DNA of 57,704 nucleotides from an uncultured Rhodospirillaceae bacterium (GCA_937880925.1 CALGGB010000277.1:1-57704); one strand, 5' to 3'; positions 10,646 to 20,307 are shown, counted from the stretch's first letter. Made by a program: numbers and translations. The notes: a model not told the origin generated them from the sequence alone.

Positions 10646-11524
10646 CTAGTTGAGCGCCCTTCGCAGCTTGTCGAGCATCTGCTCGACCTCCGTGCGTTCG
10701 GCCCCGCTGGGCGGCTCGCTGCTGAGGAAGGCGTGGAAGGCCTCGATGGCGGCCCCGACATTGCCGCGGTGGGCCTCGACCATGCCCAGGTCGCGCTTGA
10801 GCGAAACACTGTGGGGCGCAATCAGGATCATGCGCCGGTTCATCTCGGCGCCGCGCTCCAGTTCGCCCTGCTGCAGCGCGCGCGTGCGAATGTTGTTGAC
10901 CAGGCGGAGCAGGACGGAGCGGTTGTCGACCGGCTCGAACCAGTCGCGGTCGAGCTCGGCATGGGTGCCCAGCACCTGCTTTGCCAGGTTGCGCAGGTCC
11001 AGCGTGTCGAGCGCAACACCCGCCTCGAAGGGATCGATGATCAGGCGCTCGCCCTTGCCCTCCAGGCGCAGCAGGAAATGGGAGGGAAAGTTGAGCCCCT
11101 CGACCTTCCAGCCCAGCGACCGGGCGGTGTGCATGTAGAGGATGCCCAGCGCCACGGGGATGCCCTTGCGGCGCGCGATGACACGTACGAGGTCGGCGTT
11201 CTCGGGATCGTCGTAGGTCTCGCGGTCGCCGCTGTAGCCGTGACGCTCGAAGAGCACGCGCGCGATCGCCCAGGCGCGCCCCTCCAGGGTGCCGCCGCGA
11301 TGGCCCAATGCCGCCGCATCGGCCGCCAGGGCCGCCAGATGCTGGCGGCAGGCATCGCCGTTGGTTTCGGGATGATCGAGCAGCGCCAGCAGCAGCGCGC
11401 CCTCGGCAATGTCGATGGCGTCGTCCTCGGCCTCGCCCATGGCGGCGAGCCTTGCCCTGATGTCGTCTCTGGAGTCCAAGCGTTCCGTTCCCTGCCGTGC
11501 CAGCGCGGCGCGATCATGGCACAT
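10646..11524 (-). CDS. SirB1 family / transglutaminase-like TPR protein (start uncertain)
   Basis: YDDPENADLVRVIARRKGIPVALGILYMHTARSLGWKVEGLNFPSHFLLRL plus TPR-like C-terminus. Confidence 0.85.
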   Translation of the reverse strand: MCHDRAALARQGTERLDSRDDIRARLAAMGEAEDDAIDIAEGALLLALLDHPETNGDACRQHLAALAADAAALGHRGGTLEGRAWAIARVLFERHGYSGDRETYDDPENADLVRVIARRKGIPVALGILYMHTARSLGWKVEGLNFPSHFLLRLEGKGERLIIDPFEAGVALDTLDLRNLAKQVLGTHAELDRDWFEPVDNRSVLLRLVNNIRTRALQQGELERGAEMNRRMILIAPHSVSLKRDLGMVEAHRGNVGAAIEAFHAFLSSEPPSGAERTEVEQMLDKLRRALN

Positions 11525-11556
11525 TGGCCGCCATCGTGCAGCCGCAGCGTGCCCGG

Positions 11557-11865
11557 ATGATGGCAACGAATACCGCTTCAGACGATCTTGGCCCCTGCCC
11601 CCTGTGCGGCAGGCCGATGGTGGAGGGAACCAGCATCGACCGTCACCACTGGGTGCCGCGCAGCCATGGTGGTCGCGAGCAGTCGGCCATGCATCAGGTC
11701 TGCCACCGCAAGGTCCACGCTGTACTCACGGAGGCCGAACTCGCCCGCGCCTATGCCACGCCGGAGGCCCTGCGCGCCCACCCCGAGATCGCCCGCTTCG
11801 TCGCCTGGGTCCAACGCAAACCCGCGACATGGAACACCTGGCACCGCAAGCTCCGCCGACGCTAG
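11557..11865 (+). CDS. HNH endonuclease-like small protein
   Basis: CPLCGRPM...DRHHWVPRSHGGRE...MHQVCHRKVHAVLTEAELA. Confidence 0.75.
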   Translation: MMATNTASDDLGPCPLCGRPMVEGTSIDRHHWVPRSHGGREQSAMHQVCHRKVHAVLTEAELARAYATPEALRAHPEIARFVAWVQRKPATWNTWHRKLRRR

Positions 11866-11868
11866 CGA

Positions 11869-13161
11869 TCAGGCAGCGTCAGGCATGATACGCAGGCGTC
11901 GCACGGGCGAAAGCAGAAGCACGAGAGACCCCAGCAACGCCCCGACGACACCGATCCACAGCGCGGTGCGCGGTTCGTAGATCGTGGCGATCTGACCGGC
12001 CAGCACCGCACCGACGGGAAGCAGCAGCCCGGCCGCGACATGGAAGCTGGCGTTGGCGCGGCCCAGCACCACCTGGGGCAACACGGTCTGGCGCAGGCTC
12101 ATGGCGTGGATCAGGAAGGCGACGATCAGGGCATCGCTGAAGAACTGATGGGCGCCGAGGAATCCCAGCACCCGCCATTCCGAACCGCCCGCCAGGGGAA
12201 TCAGCAGGCAGAAAGCCTGTCCGCCCGCCAGCAGCACAATCATCGCCGGCCCCAGGCCCAGCCGCGCAGCGACCCAGCGGGCCGCCAGGGCGCCGCCAAG
12301 CGCACCGATGCCGCCCATGCCGACAAGGATGCCATAGGCACTGGCCGAAAGCCCCAGGGTCTCCAGCAGGAAGATCATGTAGATGCCGTAGAAGAAGCCG
12401 CCGAAAAACGCCTCGATGGCCGCGACCAGAAACAGCGGGCGCACCAGTTCGTGGCGCCAGCAGGCGCGCAGGCCGATCACAAGGTCGGAGACCAGGGTCG
12501 GGCGCTGATCGGGCGCCGGCGCCAGCGTCTCGCGGGCGCGGATCGACAGCAGCAGCACCGCCGAAACGACATAGGAGATGGCGTCCACCAGGATCGTCAG
12601 CGGTGCGGTCAGCAGGTCGACCAGGATGCCGCCGGCGCTGGGGCCGCCGATCTCGGCAATGGCATCGGTCGCCTCCAGCTTGGCATTGCCTTCGGTGAGC
12701 TGGGACTTGCCGATGAGTACCGGCAGATAGGTGTTGTCGGCGATCTGGAACAGCGTGGTTGCCGCGCCCACACCCGCGGCCACGATGTAGAGCTGGCCCA
12801 TCGAGAGCAGATCGAACCAGGCGGCAATCGGCACCGTGAAAAGTAGGGCGGCGCGCAAGAGATCGCACAAGACCAGCATGGGCCGCTTGGCACTGCGGTC
12901 GATGCGCCCGCCCATCAGCAGGCCGACAAGGATGCCGGGCGCAACCGCCAGGGCCGACAGGATGCCGATCTGGGCCGGCGTGGCATCGACCGTCAACAGC
13001 GCCACGATGGGCAGCGCGGTGCGGCTGATCCGGCTGCCGAAGGCGCTGATCGCCTGGGCCGACCACAGGCGCAGGAAGTCGCCATGGCGCCACAGTCCGC
13101 CTCGCGGCCATGTCCTAATGCCCTGCCACGTCATGCCAGCCATGCCCTTCACGCCGCGCAT
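11869..13161 (-). CDS. MFS transporter
   Basis: FLRLWSAQAISAFGSRISRTALPIVALLTVDATPAQIGILSALAVAPGILVGLLMGGRIDR; 12-TM hydropathy pattern. Confidence 0.9.
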   Translation of the reverse strand: MRGVKGMAGMTWQGIRTWPRGGLWRHGDFLRLWSAQAISAFGSRISRTALPIVALLTVDATPAQIGILSALAVAPGILVGLLMGGRIDRSAKRPMLVLCDLLRAALLFTVPIAAWFDLLSMGQLYIVAAGVGAATTLFQIADNTYLPVLIGKSQLTEGNAKLEATDAIAEIGGPSAGGILVDLLTAPLTILVDAISYVVSAVLLLSIRARETLAPAPDQRPTLVSDLVIGLRACWRHELVRPLFLVAAIEAFFGGFFYGIYMIFLLETLGLSASAYGILVGMGGIGALGGALAARWVAARLGLGPAMIVLLAGGQAFCLLIPLAGGSEWRVLGFLGAHQFFSDALIVAFLIHAMSLRQTVLPQVVLGRANASFHVAAGLLLPVGAVLAGQIATIYEPRTALWIGVVGALLGSLVLLLSPVRRLRIMPDAA

Positions 13162-13233
13162 GACACCCTTGCCCGCGCCGGAACTGCTCTATAGTGGCCT
13201 TCGATCCTTCCCGCCAACCCATCGGCCGCCAGC

Positions 13234-14478
13234 GTGACAGAGACCCCACCCGCGGAGGCGGCGACGGCCCAGCCGGACCGCCACTTTGCCTTTTTTCTGC
13301 TGTTTGCCAGCCTGGTCTGTGTTGGCCTGGGCCAGTCCCTGCTCTTCACCGTGCTGCCGCCCCTGGGCCGCGCCATGGGCATGGTGGAATGGCAGGTCGG
13401 CACCATCTTCGCCTTCTCGGGCGCCATGTGGTTCCTGATGAGCCCCTTCTGGGGGCGCAAGAGCGATGTGTGGGGGCGCAAGCCGGTGGTGCTGCTGGGT
13501 ATCACCGCCTACGGCGTCTCCATGACCCTGTTCCTGCTGATGGTGAAGATCGGCATGCTGGGCCTGTTGCCGCTGGCCATCGCCTTCCCGCTGATGGTGC
13601 TGGCACGCGGCATCTTCGGGGCGGTCGGCTCGGGCAGTTTCCCTGCCGCACAGGCCTATGTCGCCGACCGCACGACCCGGGCCGAGCGGACCAGCAATGT
13701 GGCGCTCATCAACGCCAGCTTCGGCGTCGGCGTGATCTTCGGCCCGGGCCTGGGCGCCATGCTCTCAGGGATAGACCTGCTCGCTCCGCTTTATGCCGTG
13801 GCCGGCATCGCCTTTCTCAGCGCGCTCGCCATCGCGATCTTCCTGCCGGAGAAACGCGCTCCGATGTCGGAGCGCACGAAGACCGTGAAGATGAGCCCCT
13901 TCGACCGGCGCATCATGCCGCTGGCCGGCGCCAGCGTGGTGATGAGCATCTGTCAGGCCGCGACCATGCAGACAGCGGCCTTTTTCGTCATGGACGTGCT
14001 GGAACTGACGCCCGAGCAGACCGCACAGAAGGCCGGCATCGCACTGACAGCCTCGGCGGCGGCAGCCCTGCTGGTGCAGGTCTTTGCCATCCGCAAGTTC
14101 GACCTGACGCCGCGCGTCCTGCTGCGCTGGGGTGCGGCGATCTCGCTCATCGGCTTCATCGTCTTCATCTTCAGCGGATCCTACATCCCGCTGGTGATCG
14201 CGCTGATGCTGCACGGCATCGGCCAGGGCATGCTGCGCCCCGGGCTGGGTGCGGCGGCATCTCTTGCCGTGGGACCGCACGAACAGGGCGGTGCGGCGGG
14301 GCTCATCACGGCGACCGGGCCTGTGGGCCATGTCCTTTCGCCCTTCATCATCATGCCGCTCTATCAGTTCAACCATCACGGCCCCTACGTCATGAACGGC
14401 GTTCTGATGGCCGGCCTGCTGGTCTATATTTTCATGAGCCCGCGCATCCGCGCCGTTCTCAAGCGCGCGCACGTCTGA
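13234..14478 (+). CDS. MFS transporter (GTG start)
   Basis: FFLLFASLVCVGLGQSLLFTVLPPLGRAMGMVEWQVGTIFAFSGAMWFLMSPFWGRKSDVWGRKPVVLLG. Confidence 0.92.
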   Translation: MTETPPAEAATAQPDRHFAFFLLFASLVCVGLGQSLLFTVLPPLGRAMGMVEWQVGTIFAFSGAMWFLMSPFWGRKSDVWGRKPVVLLGITAYGVSMTLFLLMVKIGMLGLLPLAIAFPLMVLARGIFGAVGSGSFPAAQAYVADRTTRAERTSNVALINASFGVGVIFGPGLGAMLSGIDLLAPLYAVAGIAFLSALAIAIFLPEKRAPMSERTKTVKMSPFDRRIMPLAGASVVMSICQAATMQTAAFFVMDVLELTPEQTAQKAGIALTASAAAALLVQVFAIRKFDLTPRVLLRWGAAISLIGFIVFIFSGSYIPLVIALMLHGIGQGMLRPGLGAAASLAVGPHEQGGAAGLITATGPVGHVLSPFIIMPLYQFNHHGPYVMNGVLMAGLLVYIFMSPRIRAVLKRAHV

Positions 14479-14490
14479 GAGGAGGCCGCC

Positions 14491-15657
14491 ATGGCCGTGA
14501 TCAACCGCATCGCCGAATTCCACGCCGACATGACCGCCTGGCGGCGCGACATCCATGCCCATCCCGAAACCGCCTTCGAGGAGGTGCGCACTGCCGATAC
14601 GGTCGCGGCCCTGCTGGAAGATTTCGGCGTGGAGGTCCACCGCGGCCTTGCCACCACCGGCGTCGTGGGCACGCTGAAGGCCGGCACCAGCAAGCGCAGC
14701 ATCGGCCTGCGCGCCGATCTCGACGCCCTGCACATCCACGAGAAAAACGATTTCGACCACCGCAGCGTCAACGCGGGCAAGATGCACGCCTGCGGCCACG
14801 ACGGGCACACCACCATGCTGCTGGGTGCGGCCAAGTACCTCGCCGAGACACGTAACTTCGACGGCACCATTCACTTCATCTTCCAGCCGGCCGAGGAGAA
14901 CGAGGGCGGCGGCCGGGTGATGGTCGAGGAAGGCCTGTTCGAGCAATTCCCCTGCGACAGCGTCTTTGGCATGCACAACGCGCCGGGCATCGAGGTGGGC
15001 AGGTTCGCCGTGCGCGAGGGGCCGTTCCTGGCCGCCTTCGACATCTTCGAGATCACGGTTACCGGCATCGGCACCCATGCGGCCATGCCCGACCGCGGCA
15101 TCGACCCGATGATCCCGGCAGCCCAGATCGTCACCGGCCTGCAGACCATCCCCTCGCGCCAGGTCTCGCCGCTCTCATCGGCGGTCGTTTCGGTGACCCA
15201 GATCCACGGCGGCGACACCTGGAACGTCATCCCCGATCATGTGGTGCTGCGCGGCACCTGCCGCTGGTTCGACAGGCAAGTCCGCGATCTGCTGGAACCC
15301 GCCATGGCGCGCATTGCCGACGGCATCGCCGCGGCCCATCGCTGCACCGCCACGCTGCGTTACGAGCGGCGTTATCCCGCCACGGTCAACGCACCGGCAG
15401 AGACCGCCTTTGCCGCCGGCGTCGCCGAGGCCCTGGTCGGGCCCGAACATGTCGACCGCAATTTCGAGCCCGACATGGGTTCGGAGGATTTCGCTTTCAT
15501 GCTGGAGCAGAAGCCCGGCTGCTACATCCTGATCGGCAACGGCCCGGAAGAAGGCGGCTGCCTGCTCCACAACCCGCACTACGACTTCAACGATGAGGTT
15601 CTGCCGCTGGGCGCGAGCTACTGGGCGCGTCTGGCAGAGACGGCGCTGTCGAAGTAG
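14491..15657 (+). CDS. M20 family amidohydrolase (hippurate hydrolase-like)
   Basis: WRRDIHAHPETAFEEVRTADTVAALLEDFG...MHACGHDGHTTMLLGAAKYLAE...FQPAEENEGGGRVMVEEGLFE. Confidence 0.93.
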   Translation: MAVINRIAEFHADMTAWRRDIHAHPETAFEEVRTADTVAALLEDFGVEVHRGLATTGVVGTLKAGTSKRSIGLRADLDALHIHEKNDFDHRSVNAGKMHACGHDGHTTMLLGAAKYLAETRNFDGTIHFIFQPAEENEGGGRVMVEEGLFEQFPCDSVFGMHNAPGIEVGRFAVREGPFLAAFDIFEITVTGIGTHAAMPDRGIDPMIPAAQIVTGLQTIPSRQVSPLSSAVVSVTQIHGGDTWNVIPDHVVLRGTCRWFDRQVRDLLEPAMARIADGIAAAHRCTATLRYERRYPATVNAPAETAFAAGVAEALVGPEHVDRNFEPDMGSEDFAFMLEQKPGCYILIGNGPEEGGCLLHNPHYDFNDEVLPLGASYWARLAETALSK

Positions 15658-15663
15658 CCGGCC

Positions 15664-16127
15664 TCACCCGTCCAGGTTCGGCAGGTCGGGAATCTGGCCG
15701 ACCTCGATGCCCTCTTCGACCAGCTCCTCGGCCTGTTCGCGGGTCGCCTGACCGTAAATGCTGCGCTTGTCGGATTCGCCATAGTGGATTTTGCGCGCCT
15801 CATCGGCAAAGCGCGGTCCGACATGTTCGAAGTTTTTTTCCACGTGGTCCTTCACTGCCCGCATCATGGCCATCACCTGGGCGGCCTGCTCCTTCTGCTG
15901 GGCAAGCGTCAGTGTCCTTTCGGCTGCGGGAGCGGCAAGCTCGGCCCCTTGGCGGCCGAGGAGCGCGTCGAGACGTTGGGCGCCATCAGCGCCTTGGCGA
16001 CCTTCTTGTCGCCGCACACCGGACACGCGACCTCACCGGCCTTCACCTGGGCCTCGAAACCGGCGCTGTCGGCGAACCAGCCTTCGAAGACATGGTCCTT
16101 GCGGCATTTGAGATCGAAGACGATCAT
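15664..16127 (-). pseudogene. DUF1178 family protein, apparently frameshifted near 15945-15950
   Basis: N-terminal half in one frame (MIVFDLKCRKDHVFEGWFADSAGFEAQVKAGEVACPVCGDKKVAKALMAP) and C-terminal half in another (AQVMAMMRAVKDHVEKNFEHVGPRFADEARKIHYGESDKRSIYGQATREQAEELVEEGIEVGQIPDLP). Confidence 0.8.
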
Positions 16128-16208
16128 GGGCGGGAACGCCTCGTGAAATCAGGGCCTTAAGGCCCTCGGGGATCATGACTATATGTGCCCTTCGGGGCTG
16201 GGAACAAG

Positions 16209-16751
16209 ATGACAGGTACGCGACACGGCCATGGCGCCGACCTTCCCGTTTCCCGCTGGATCGCCCGTTTCGCGCCGCTGATCCCCCACGGGGGCCGCGT
16301 GCTCGACGTCGCCGCGGGCGGCGGGCGGCACAGCCGCTATCTGCTGGAGCGCGGCCACAAGGTGACCGCAATCGACGTTGATGTCTCCGGCCTTGCGGAT
16401 CTGACCGATCATGAAGGCGCGGAAATCGTGGAGGCCGATCTGGAAACGGGAGAACCCTGGCCCTACGGCAGCCACCGCTTCGCCGCCGTGGTGGTGACGA
16501 ACTACCTCTACCGGCCACTGCTGCCGAATCTGGTCTCCTGCATCGGCCCCGGCGGCGTGTTGCTCTATGAGACCTTCGCCCAGGGCAACGAGAAGTTCGG
16601 CCGCCCGAGCAACCTCGCCTTTCTGCTCAAGCCGGGCGAACTGCTTGAGGCCGTCTCCGGCCGCCTGCGCGTGCTCGCCTACGAGGACCTCATCGTCGAG
16701 GAGCCCAAACCCGCCGCCGTCCAGCGCATCTGCGCCCGTCGCGAGGGCTGA
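16209..16751 (+). CDS. Class I SAM-dependent methyltransferase
   Basis: HGGRVLDVAAGGGRHSRYLLERGHKVTAIDVDVSGLADL (SAM-binding motif I). Confidence 0.85.
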   Translation: MTGTRHGHGADLPVSRWIARFAPLIPHGGRVLDVAAGGGRHSRYLLERGHKVTAIDVDVSGLADLTDHEGAEIVEADLETGEPWPYGSHRFAAVVVTNYLYRPLLPNLVSCIGPGGVLLYETFAQGNEKFGRPSNLAFLLKPGELLEAVSGRLRVLAYEDLIVEEPKPAAVQRICARREG

Positions 16752-16801
16752 CCGGCGCGGCGGAGCCATCCGCCCCCTCCGTGCGCCTCCCTGAGAACGC
16801 T

Positions 16802-16867
16802 CGCGGAGATCGCGGAGGAAACCTGCAGAAATATCTCCAGACCACAGCGTTCACCGCGATCTCCGCG
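16802..16867. repeat. Inverted repeat: CGCGGAGATCGCGG (16802-16815) / CCGCGATCTCCGCG (16854-16867)
   Basis: 14-bp perfect inverted arms separated by 38 nt in a non-coding gap. Confidence 0.85.
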
Positions 16868-16933
16868 TCTCCGCGTGACAAGCCGTTGGGGTGCGCCCTG
16901 AGGCGCCGAACGTGTGGAAAGGTTACGGCATGG

Positions 16934-16970
16934 ATCCCGGATCTGCGGCGCTGCGCGCCTTGTCCGGGAT
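16934..16970. repeat. Palindromic intergenic element ATCCCGGA...GGCGC-TGC-GCGCC...TCCGGGAT
   Basis: 8-bp outer arms (16934-16941/16963-16970) enclosing a 5-bp inner hairpin (16947-16951/16955-16959). Confidence 0.8.
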
Positions 16971-17051
16971 GACGGGAAAGTTGGCCTGGGGACCTGGACG
17001 AGCAAACACAGGGCTTGGGCCGCGCGACCAAATGGCAGGCTGTCGTCCCGC

Positions 17052-17900
17052 CTACTCCGCAGCCGCCTTCGTTGGCGCCACCGGGGCGCTGTAGCGGCGG
17101 TCGTGTTCGAGGGAGGGCAGGATGCCACGCACGCGCTCGACCTCGGCCATGTCGCATTCGGCCATCACGAAGCCGGTCTCCGTGCCGCCATCGGCCAGGA
17201 CCACGCCCCAGGGATCGATGATCAGCGAATGGCCGCAGGTGCGCCGGCCGCCGGGGTGGTTGCCGGTCTGGCAGGGGGCGAAGACGAAGGCGCCGCATTC
17301 GATGGCGCGTGCCCGCAGCAGCACTTCCCAATGGGCATCGCCCGTCACCTTGGTGAAGGCCGAGGGAACCGTCAGCATGGTCGCGCCGGCCTGGGCGAGA
17401 TCTCGGTAGAGCTGGGGAAAGCGCAGGTCGTAGCAGACCGTCATGCCCAGCAGGCCCCAGGGGGTCTGGGCCAGCACGGCCTTGTCGCCTGGATGGAACA
17501 TGCTCGATTCCCGGTAGCGCGAACCATCGGGCAGATCGACATCGAACATGTGGATCTTCTCGTAGTCCGCGGCCGTCCGTCCTTGCGGATCGAACAGGAA
17601 GGCGTGGTTGGCGAGCGTGCCGTCGGCGCGCAGGGCCGCCACGGAACCGGCCTGCAACCAGGTCCCCGTCTCCTTCGCCACGGCGGCGAAGGCCTTCAGC
17701 GCGGGATGTTCGGCGGGGCGTTTGGCGTTATCCAGCCGCTGCTCCTCGCTGGCGGCCATCAGCGCCACGTTCTCGGGCAGGCCGATCAGTTCGGCCCCGG
17801 CGCGGGCGGCTTCGCGCACCATGTCGCAGGCCGCCTCGACATTCCTGGGCAGGTTGTCGTCGGCATTGACCTGGACGCAGGCGATCTTGACCTTGCTCAT
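17052..17900 (-). CDS. Carbon-nitrogen hydrolase (nitrilase superfamily, Nit2-like)
   Basis: MSKVKIACVQVNADDNLPRNVEAA...ELIGLPENVALM...KIHMFDVDLPDGSRYRES...GMTVCYDLRFPQLYRDL. Confidence 0.93.
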   Translation of the reverse strand: MSKVKIACVQVNADDNLPRNVEAACDMVREAARAGAELIGLPENVALMAASEEQRLDNAKRPAEHPALKAFAAVAKETGTWLQAGSVAALRADGTLANHAFLFDPQGRTAADYEKIHMFDVDLPDGSRYRESSMFHPGDKAVLAQTPWGLLGMTVCYDLRFPQLYRDLAQAGATMLTVPSAFTKVTGDAHWEVLLRARAIECGAFVFAPCQTGNHPGGRRTCGHSLIIDPWGVVLADGGTETGFVMAECDMAEVERVRGILPSLEHDRRYSAPVAPTKAAAE

Positions 17901-18160
17901 GCCGCGATCCCCAGAAGCGGGTCGAGCTTGCCCTGGCGGTCGAGCGCGTGGAGCTCGTCGCTGCCGCCCACCGGCACGCCATTGATGAATATCTGCGGCA
18001 CGGTGCGGCCGCCTCCCGACAGGCGCGTCATTTCCTCGCGCTTGGCCGGATCCATCATCACGTCGATCTCGGTGAACTCCACGCCCTTGGCCTTCAGCAG
18101 CGCCTTGGCGCGATGGCAATAGGGGCAGAACATGGTGCTGTAGATGACGACTTCGGCCAT
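17897..18160 (-). CDS. grxC: Glutaredoxin 3
   Basis: MAEVVIYSTMFCPYCHRAKALLKAKGVEFTEIDV...GGRTVPQIFINGVPVGGSDELHAL. Confidence 0.95.
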   Translation of the reverse strand: MAEVVIYSTMFCPYCHRAKALLKAKGVEFTEIDVMMDPAKREEMTRLSGGGRTVPQIFINGVPVGGSDELHALDRQGKLDPLLGIAA

Positions 18161-18197
18161 GACGGGCTCCGGCTCGTGAAGGGCTGAGGTTAACATC

Positions 18198-18953
18198 CTA
18201 GGTGGTGGCGCGCACCACGCGCGCAAGGGTGACGACATCGACATCGGCCGCACCGGCCCGGTAAAGCACCCGTGCGCAGGCCTCCACCGTGGCCCCCGTC
18301 GTGAAGACGTCATCGATCAGCAGAACACGCCGGCCCGGCACCAGGGCGGCCCGGTGCGCCCGCACGGCAATCGCCCCGCGCAGGTTGTCGAAGCGCTGGT
18401 TGCGGTTGAGTCCGCCCTGGGAAGGTGTCGCCCGCACGCGCGCCAGCAGATCGACCGCCACGGGCCGGCCGGCCAGGCGTGCCAGGGATTGCGCCAGCAT
18501 GGCCGACTGGTTGTAGCGGCGTGCGATCAAACGCCGCCGGTGCAGCGGCACGCAGGCGATCAGATCGGCCTCCTCCAGCAGCGGCCCGGCGGCACGCTGC
18601 AGCCATCGCGCGAAGGCGGGCAGCAGATGGGTGCGGTCGGCGCGCTTGAAGCCGACGATGAGACGGGCCGAAAGATCGTTGTAGCGCAGCGCCGCACGCG
18701 CCCGGTCGAAGGCCGGAGGACTGGCCGCACAGCCGCCGCACAGGGCATCGGCGCCCATGTCGAAATCGAAGGGCAGGCCGCAGCGGGCGCATTGCGGCGC
18801 GGTGATGAGATCCAGGCCCGGCCAGCAATCCGAGCACAGTGCCGTGCCCGCGCCCACGATGACGCCGCAGGCGATGCAGCGCGGCGGCAGGACGGCGTCC
18901 AGCGCCTGACGCCCGGCTTCGGCAAGGAAAGCGCGCATTTCCATGGCGGCCAT
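18198..18953 (-). CDS. ComF family protein (phosphoribosyltransferase)
   Basis: PPRCIACGVIVGAGTALCSDCW...CARCGLPF...VLLIDDVFTTGATVEACARVL. Confidence 0.93.
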   Translation of the reverse strand: MAAMEMRAFLAEAGRQALDAVLPPRCIACGVIVGAGTALCSDCWPGLDLITAPQCARCGLPFDFDMGADALCGGCAASPPAFDRARAALRYNDLSARLIVGFKRADRTHLLPAFARWLQRAAGPLLEEADLIACVPLHRRRLIARRYNQSAMLAQSLARLAGRPVAVDLLARVRATPSQGGLNRNQRFDNLRGAIAVRAHRAALVPGRRVLLIDDVFTTGATVEACARVLYRAGAADVDVVTLARVVRATT

Positions 18954-19023
18954 TCCCGCGTCTTGCCCCCCAGCCGTCAAGCCCGGTCTTGCGAGCGGAC
19001 ACGCCAGCGGGCAGAACGGCGCG

Positions 19024-19908
19024 ATGAACGAGGTGATCGCCCCCTTCGACCGCTCCGCCCTGCGCCGCAACCGCGCGCGGGCAGCCAGGCTTGCCGACGA
19101 CAGCGCCGACTTCCTTTTCACGGAAGTGGGCGAACGTCTGGTCGACCGGCTGGATGACATCCGCCGCAGTTTTCCCGTGGCGCTTGAGATCGGCGCGCGC
19201 CGCGGCGCGCTGCGGCCCCAGCTTGCCGGGCGCAACGGTATCGCCACGCTGATTCAGGCCGACGCCTCGCCCATCATGGCGGCAGCCGCCGATGGCCCGC
19301 GCCTGGCGATGGACGAGGAGGCCCTGCCCTTTGGTCCGGCCAGCCTCGATCTGGTGTTTTCCAACCTTGCACTACACTGGACCAACGACCTGCCCGGCGC
19401 CCTGGCGCAGCTCCGCCGCGCCCTGCGCCCGGACGGCCTGTTGCTCGCCGCCATGATCGGCGGCGACAGCCTGATCGAACTGCGCGGTGTTCTGGCAGAG
19501 GCCGAGGCAACGGTCACCGGCGGCATGGCGCCGCGCCTGTCGCCGCTTGTGGATGTGCGCGATGCCGGCGCCCTGCTCCAGCGCGCGGGCTTTGCCCTGC
19601 CCGTGGTCGACATCGACCGCATCGACGTCAGCTACCCCGACGCGCTTGCCCTGATGCGCGACCTGCGCGCCATGGGCGAAACCAATGTCCTGGCCGAACG
19701 GCCCCGCGCCATGGCCCGCCGTGACGTGATGCTGGCCGCCGCCGCGCTTTATGCCGAACGCCACGGCGACGCCGAGGGCCGCATTCCGGCGACCTTCGAC
19801 ATCATCTACCTCTCCGGCTGGGCGCCCGACGCCAGCCAGCAGAAACCCCTGCGACCAGGGAGCGGCCAGATCAGCCTGACCACCGTGCTGGGCGAAGACC
19901 AGCAATAG
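19024..19908 (+). CDS. SAM-dependent methyltransferase (BioC/NDUFAF5-like)
   Basis: PFDRSALRRNRARAA...LEIGARRGALRPQL...LDLVFSNLALHWTNDLPGALAQLRRALRPDGLLLAAMIGG. Confidence 0.88.
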   Translation: MNEVIAPFDRSALRRNRARAARLADDSADFLFTEVGERLVDRLDDIRRSFPVALEIGARRGALRPQLAGRNGIATLIQADASPIMAAAADGPRLAMDEEALPFGPASLDLVFSNLALHWTNDLPGALAQLRRALRPDGLLLAAMIGGDSLIELRGVLAEAEATVTGGMAPRLSPLVDVRDAGALLQRAGFALPVVDIDRIDVSYPDALALMRDLRAMGETNVLAERPRAMARRDVMLAAAALYAERHGDAEGRIPATFDIIYLSGWAPDASQQKPLRPGSGQISLTTVLGEDQQ

Positions 19909-20307
19909 TCACAGCAGGTCGCAGAGCATGGCGACCAGCGGCACGTCGGCGGGCGGCATGGGATAGGCTGACATGCGGTTGGGCCGGACCCAGGCAAGTT
20001 CGGCATGTTCCAGGGCGCTCACCGTGCCCTTCCAGCGGCGGCAGACGTAGAGCGGCATCAGCAGGTGGAAGTCGTCGTAGGCGTGGCTGGCGAAGGTGAA
20101 GGGCGCCAGGCACGACTGGGTCACGTCGATATCGAGTTCTTCCTTCAGCTCACGGATCAGTGCGGTTTCCGGAGTCTCGCCGGGATCGACCTTGCCGCCG
20201 GGAAACTCCCAAAGGCCCGCCATCGCCTTGCCCTCCGGCCGCCGCGCGATGAGCACGCGGTCGTCGGCATCGACCAGGGCGCAGGCAACGACCAGTACGG
20301 ACTTCAT
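19909..20307 (-). CDS. mutT: 8-oxo-dGTP diphosphatase / NUDIX hydrolase
   Basis: Nudix box GGKVDPGETPETALIRELKEELDID; MKSVLVVACALVDADDRVLIARRPEGKAMAGLWEFPGG. Confidence 0.93.
   Translation of the reverse strand: MKSVLVVACALVDADDRVLIARRPEGKAMAGLWEFPGGKVDPGETPETALIRELKEELDIDVTQSCLAPFTFASHAYDDFHLLMPLYVCRRWKGTVSALEHAELAWVRPNRMSAYPMPPADVPLVAMLCDLL

Noticed and set aside
7792-10653. 953-aa plus-strand ORF
   Set aside because: Fully antisense to cyoB/cyoA; His/Asp/Gln-rich composition typical of the GC-biased complementary frame.
15945-15950. Programmed frameshift in DUF1178
   Set aside because: No canonical slippery heptamer or obvious stimulatory stem-loop; a 1-nt indel in a homopolymer is more likely.
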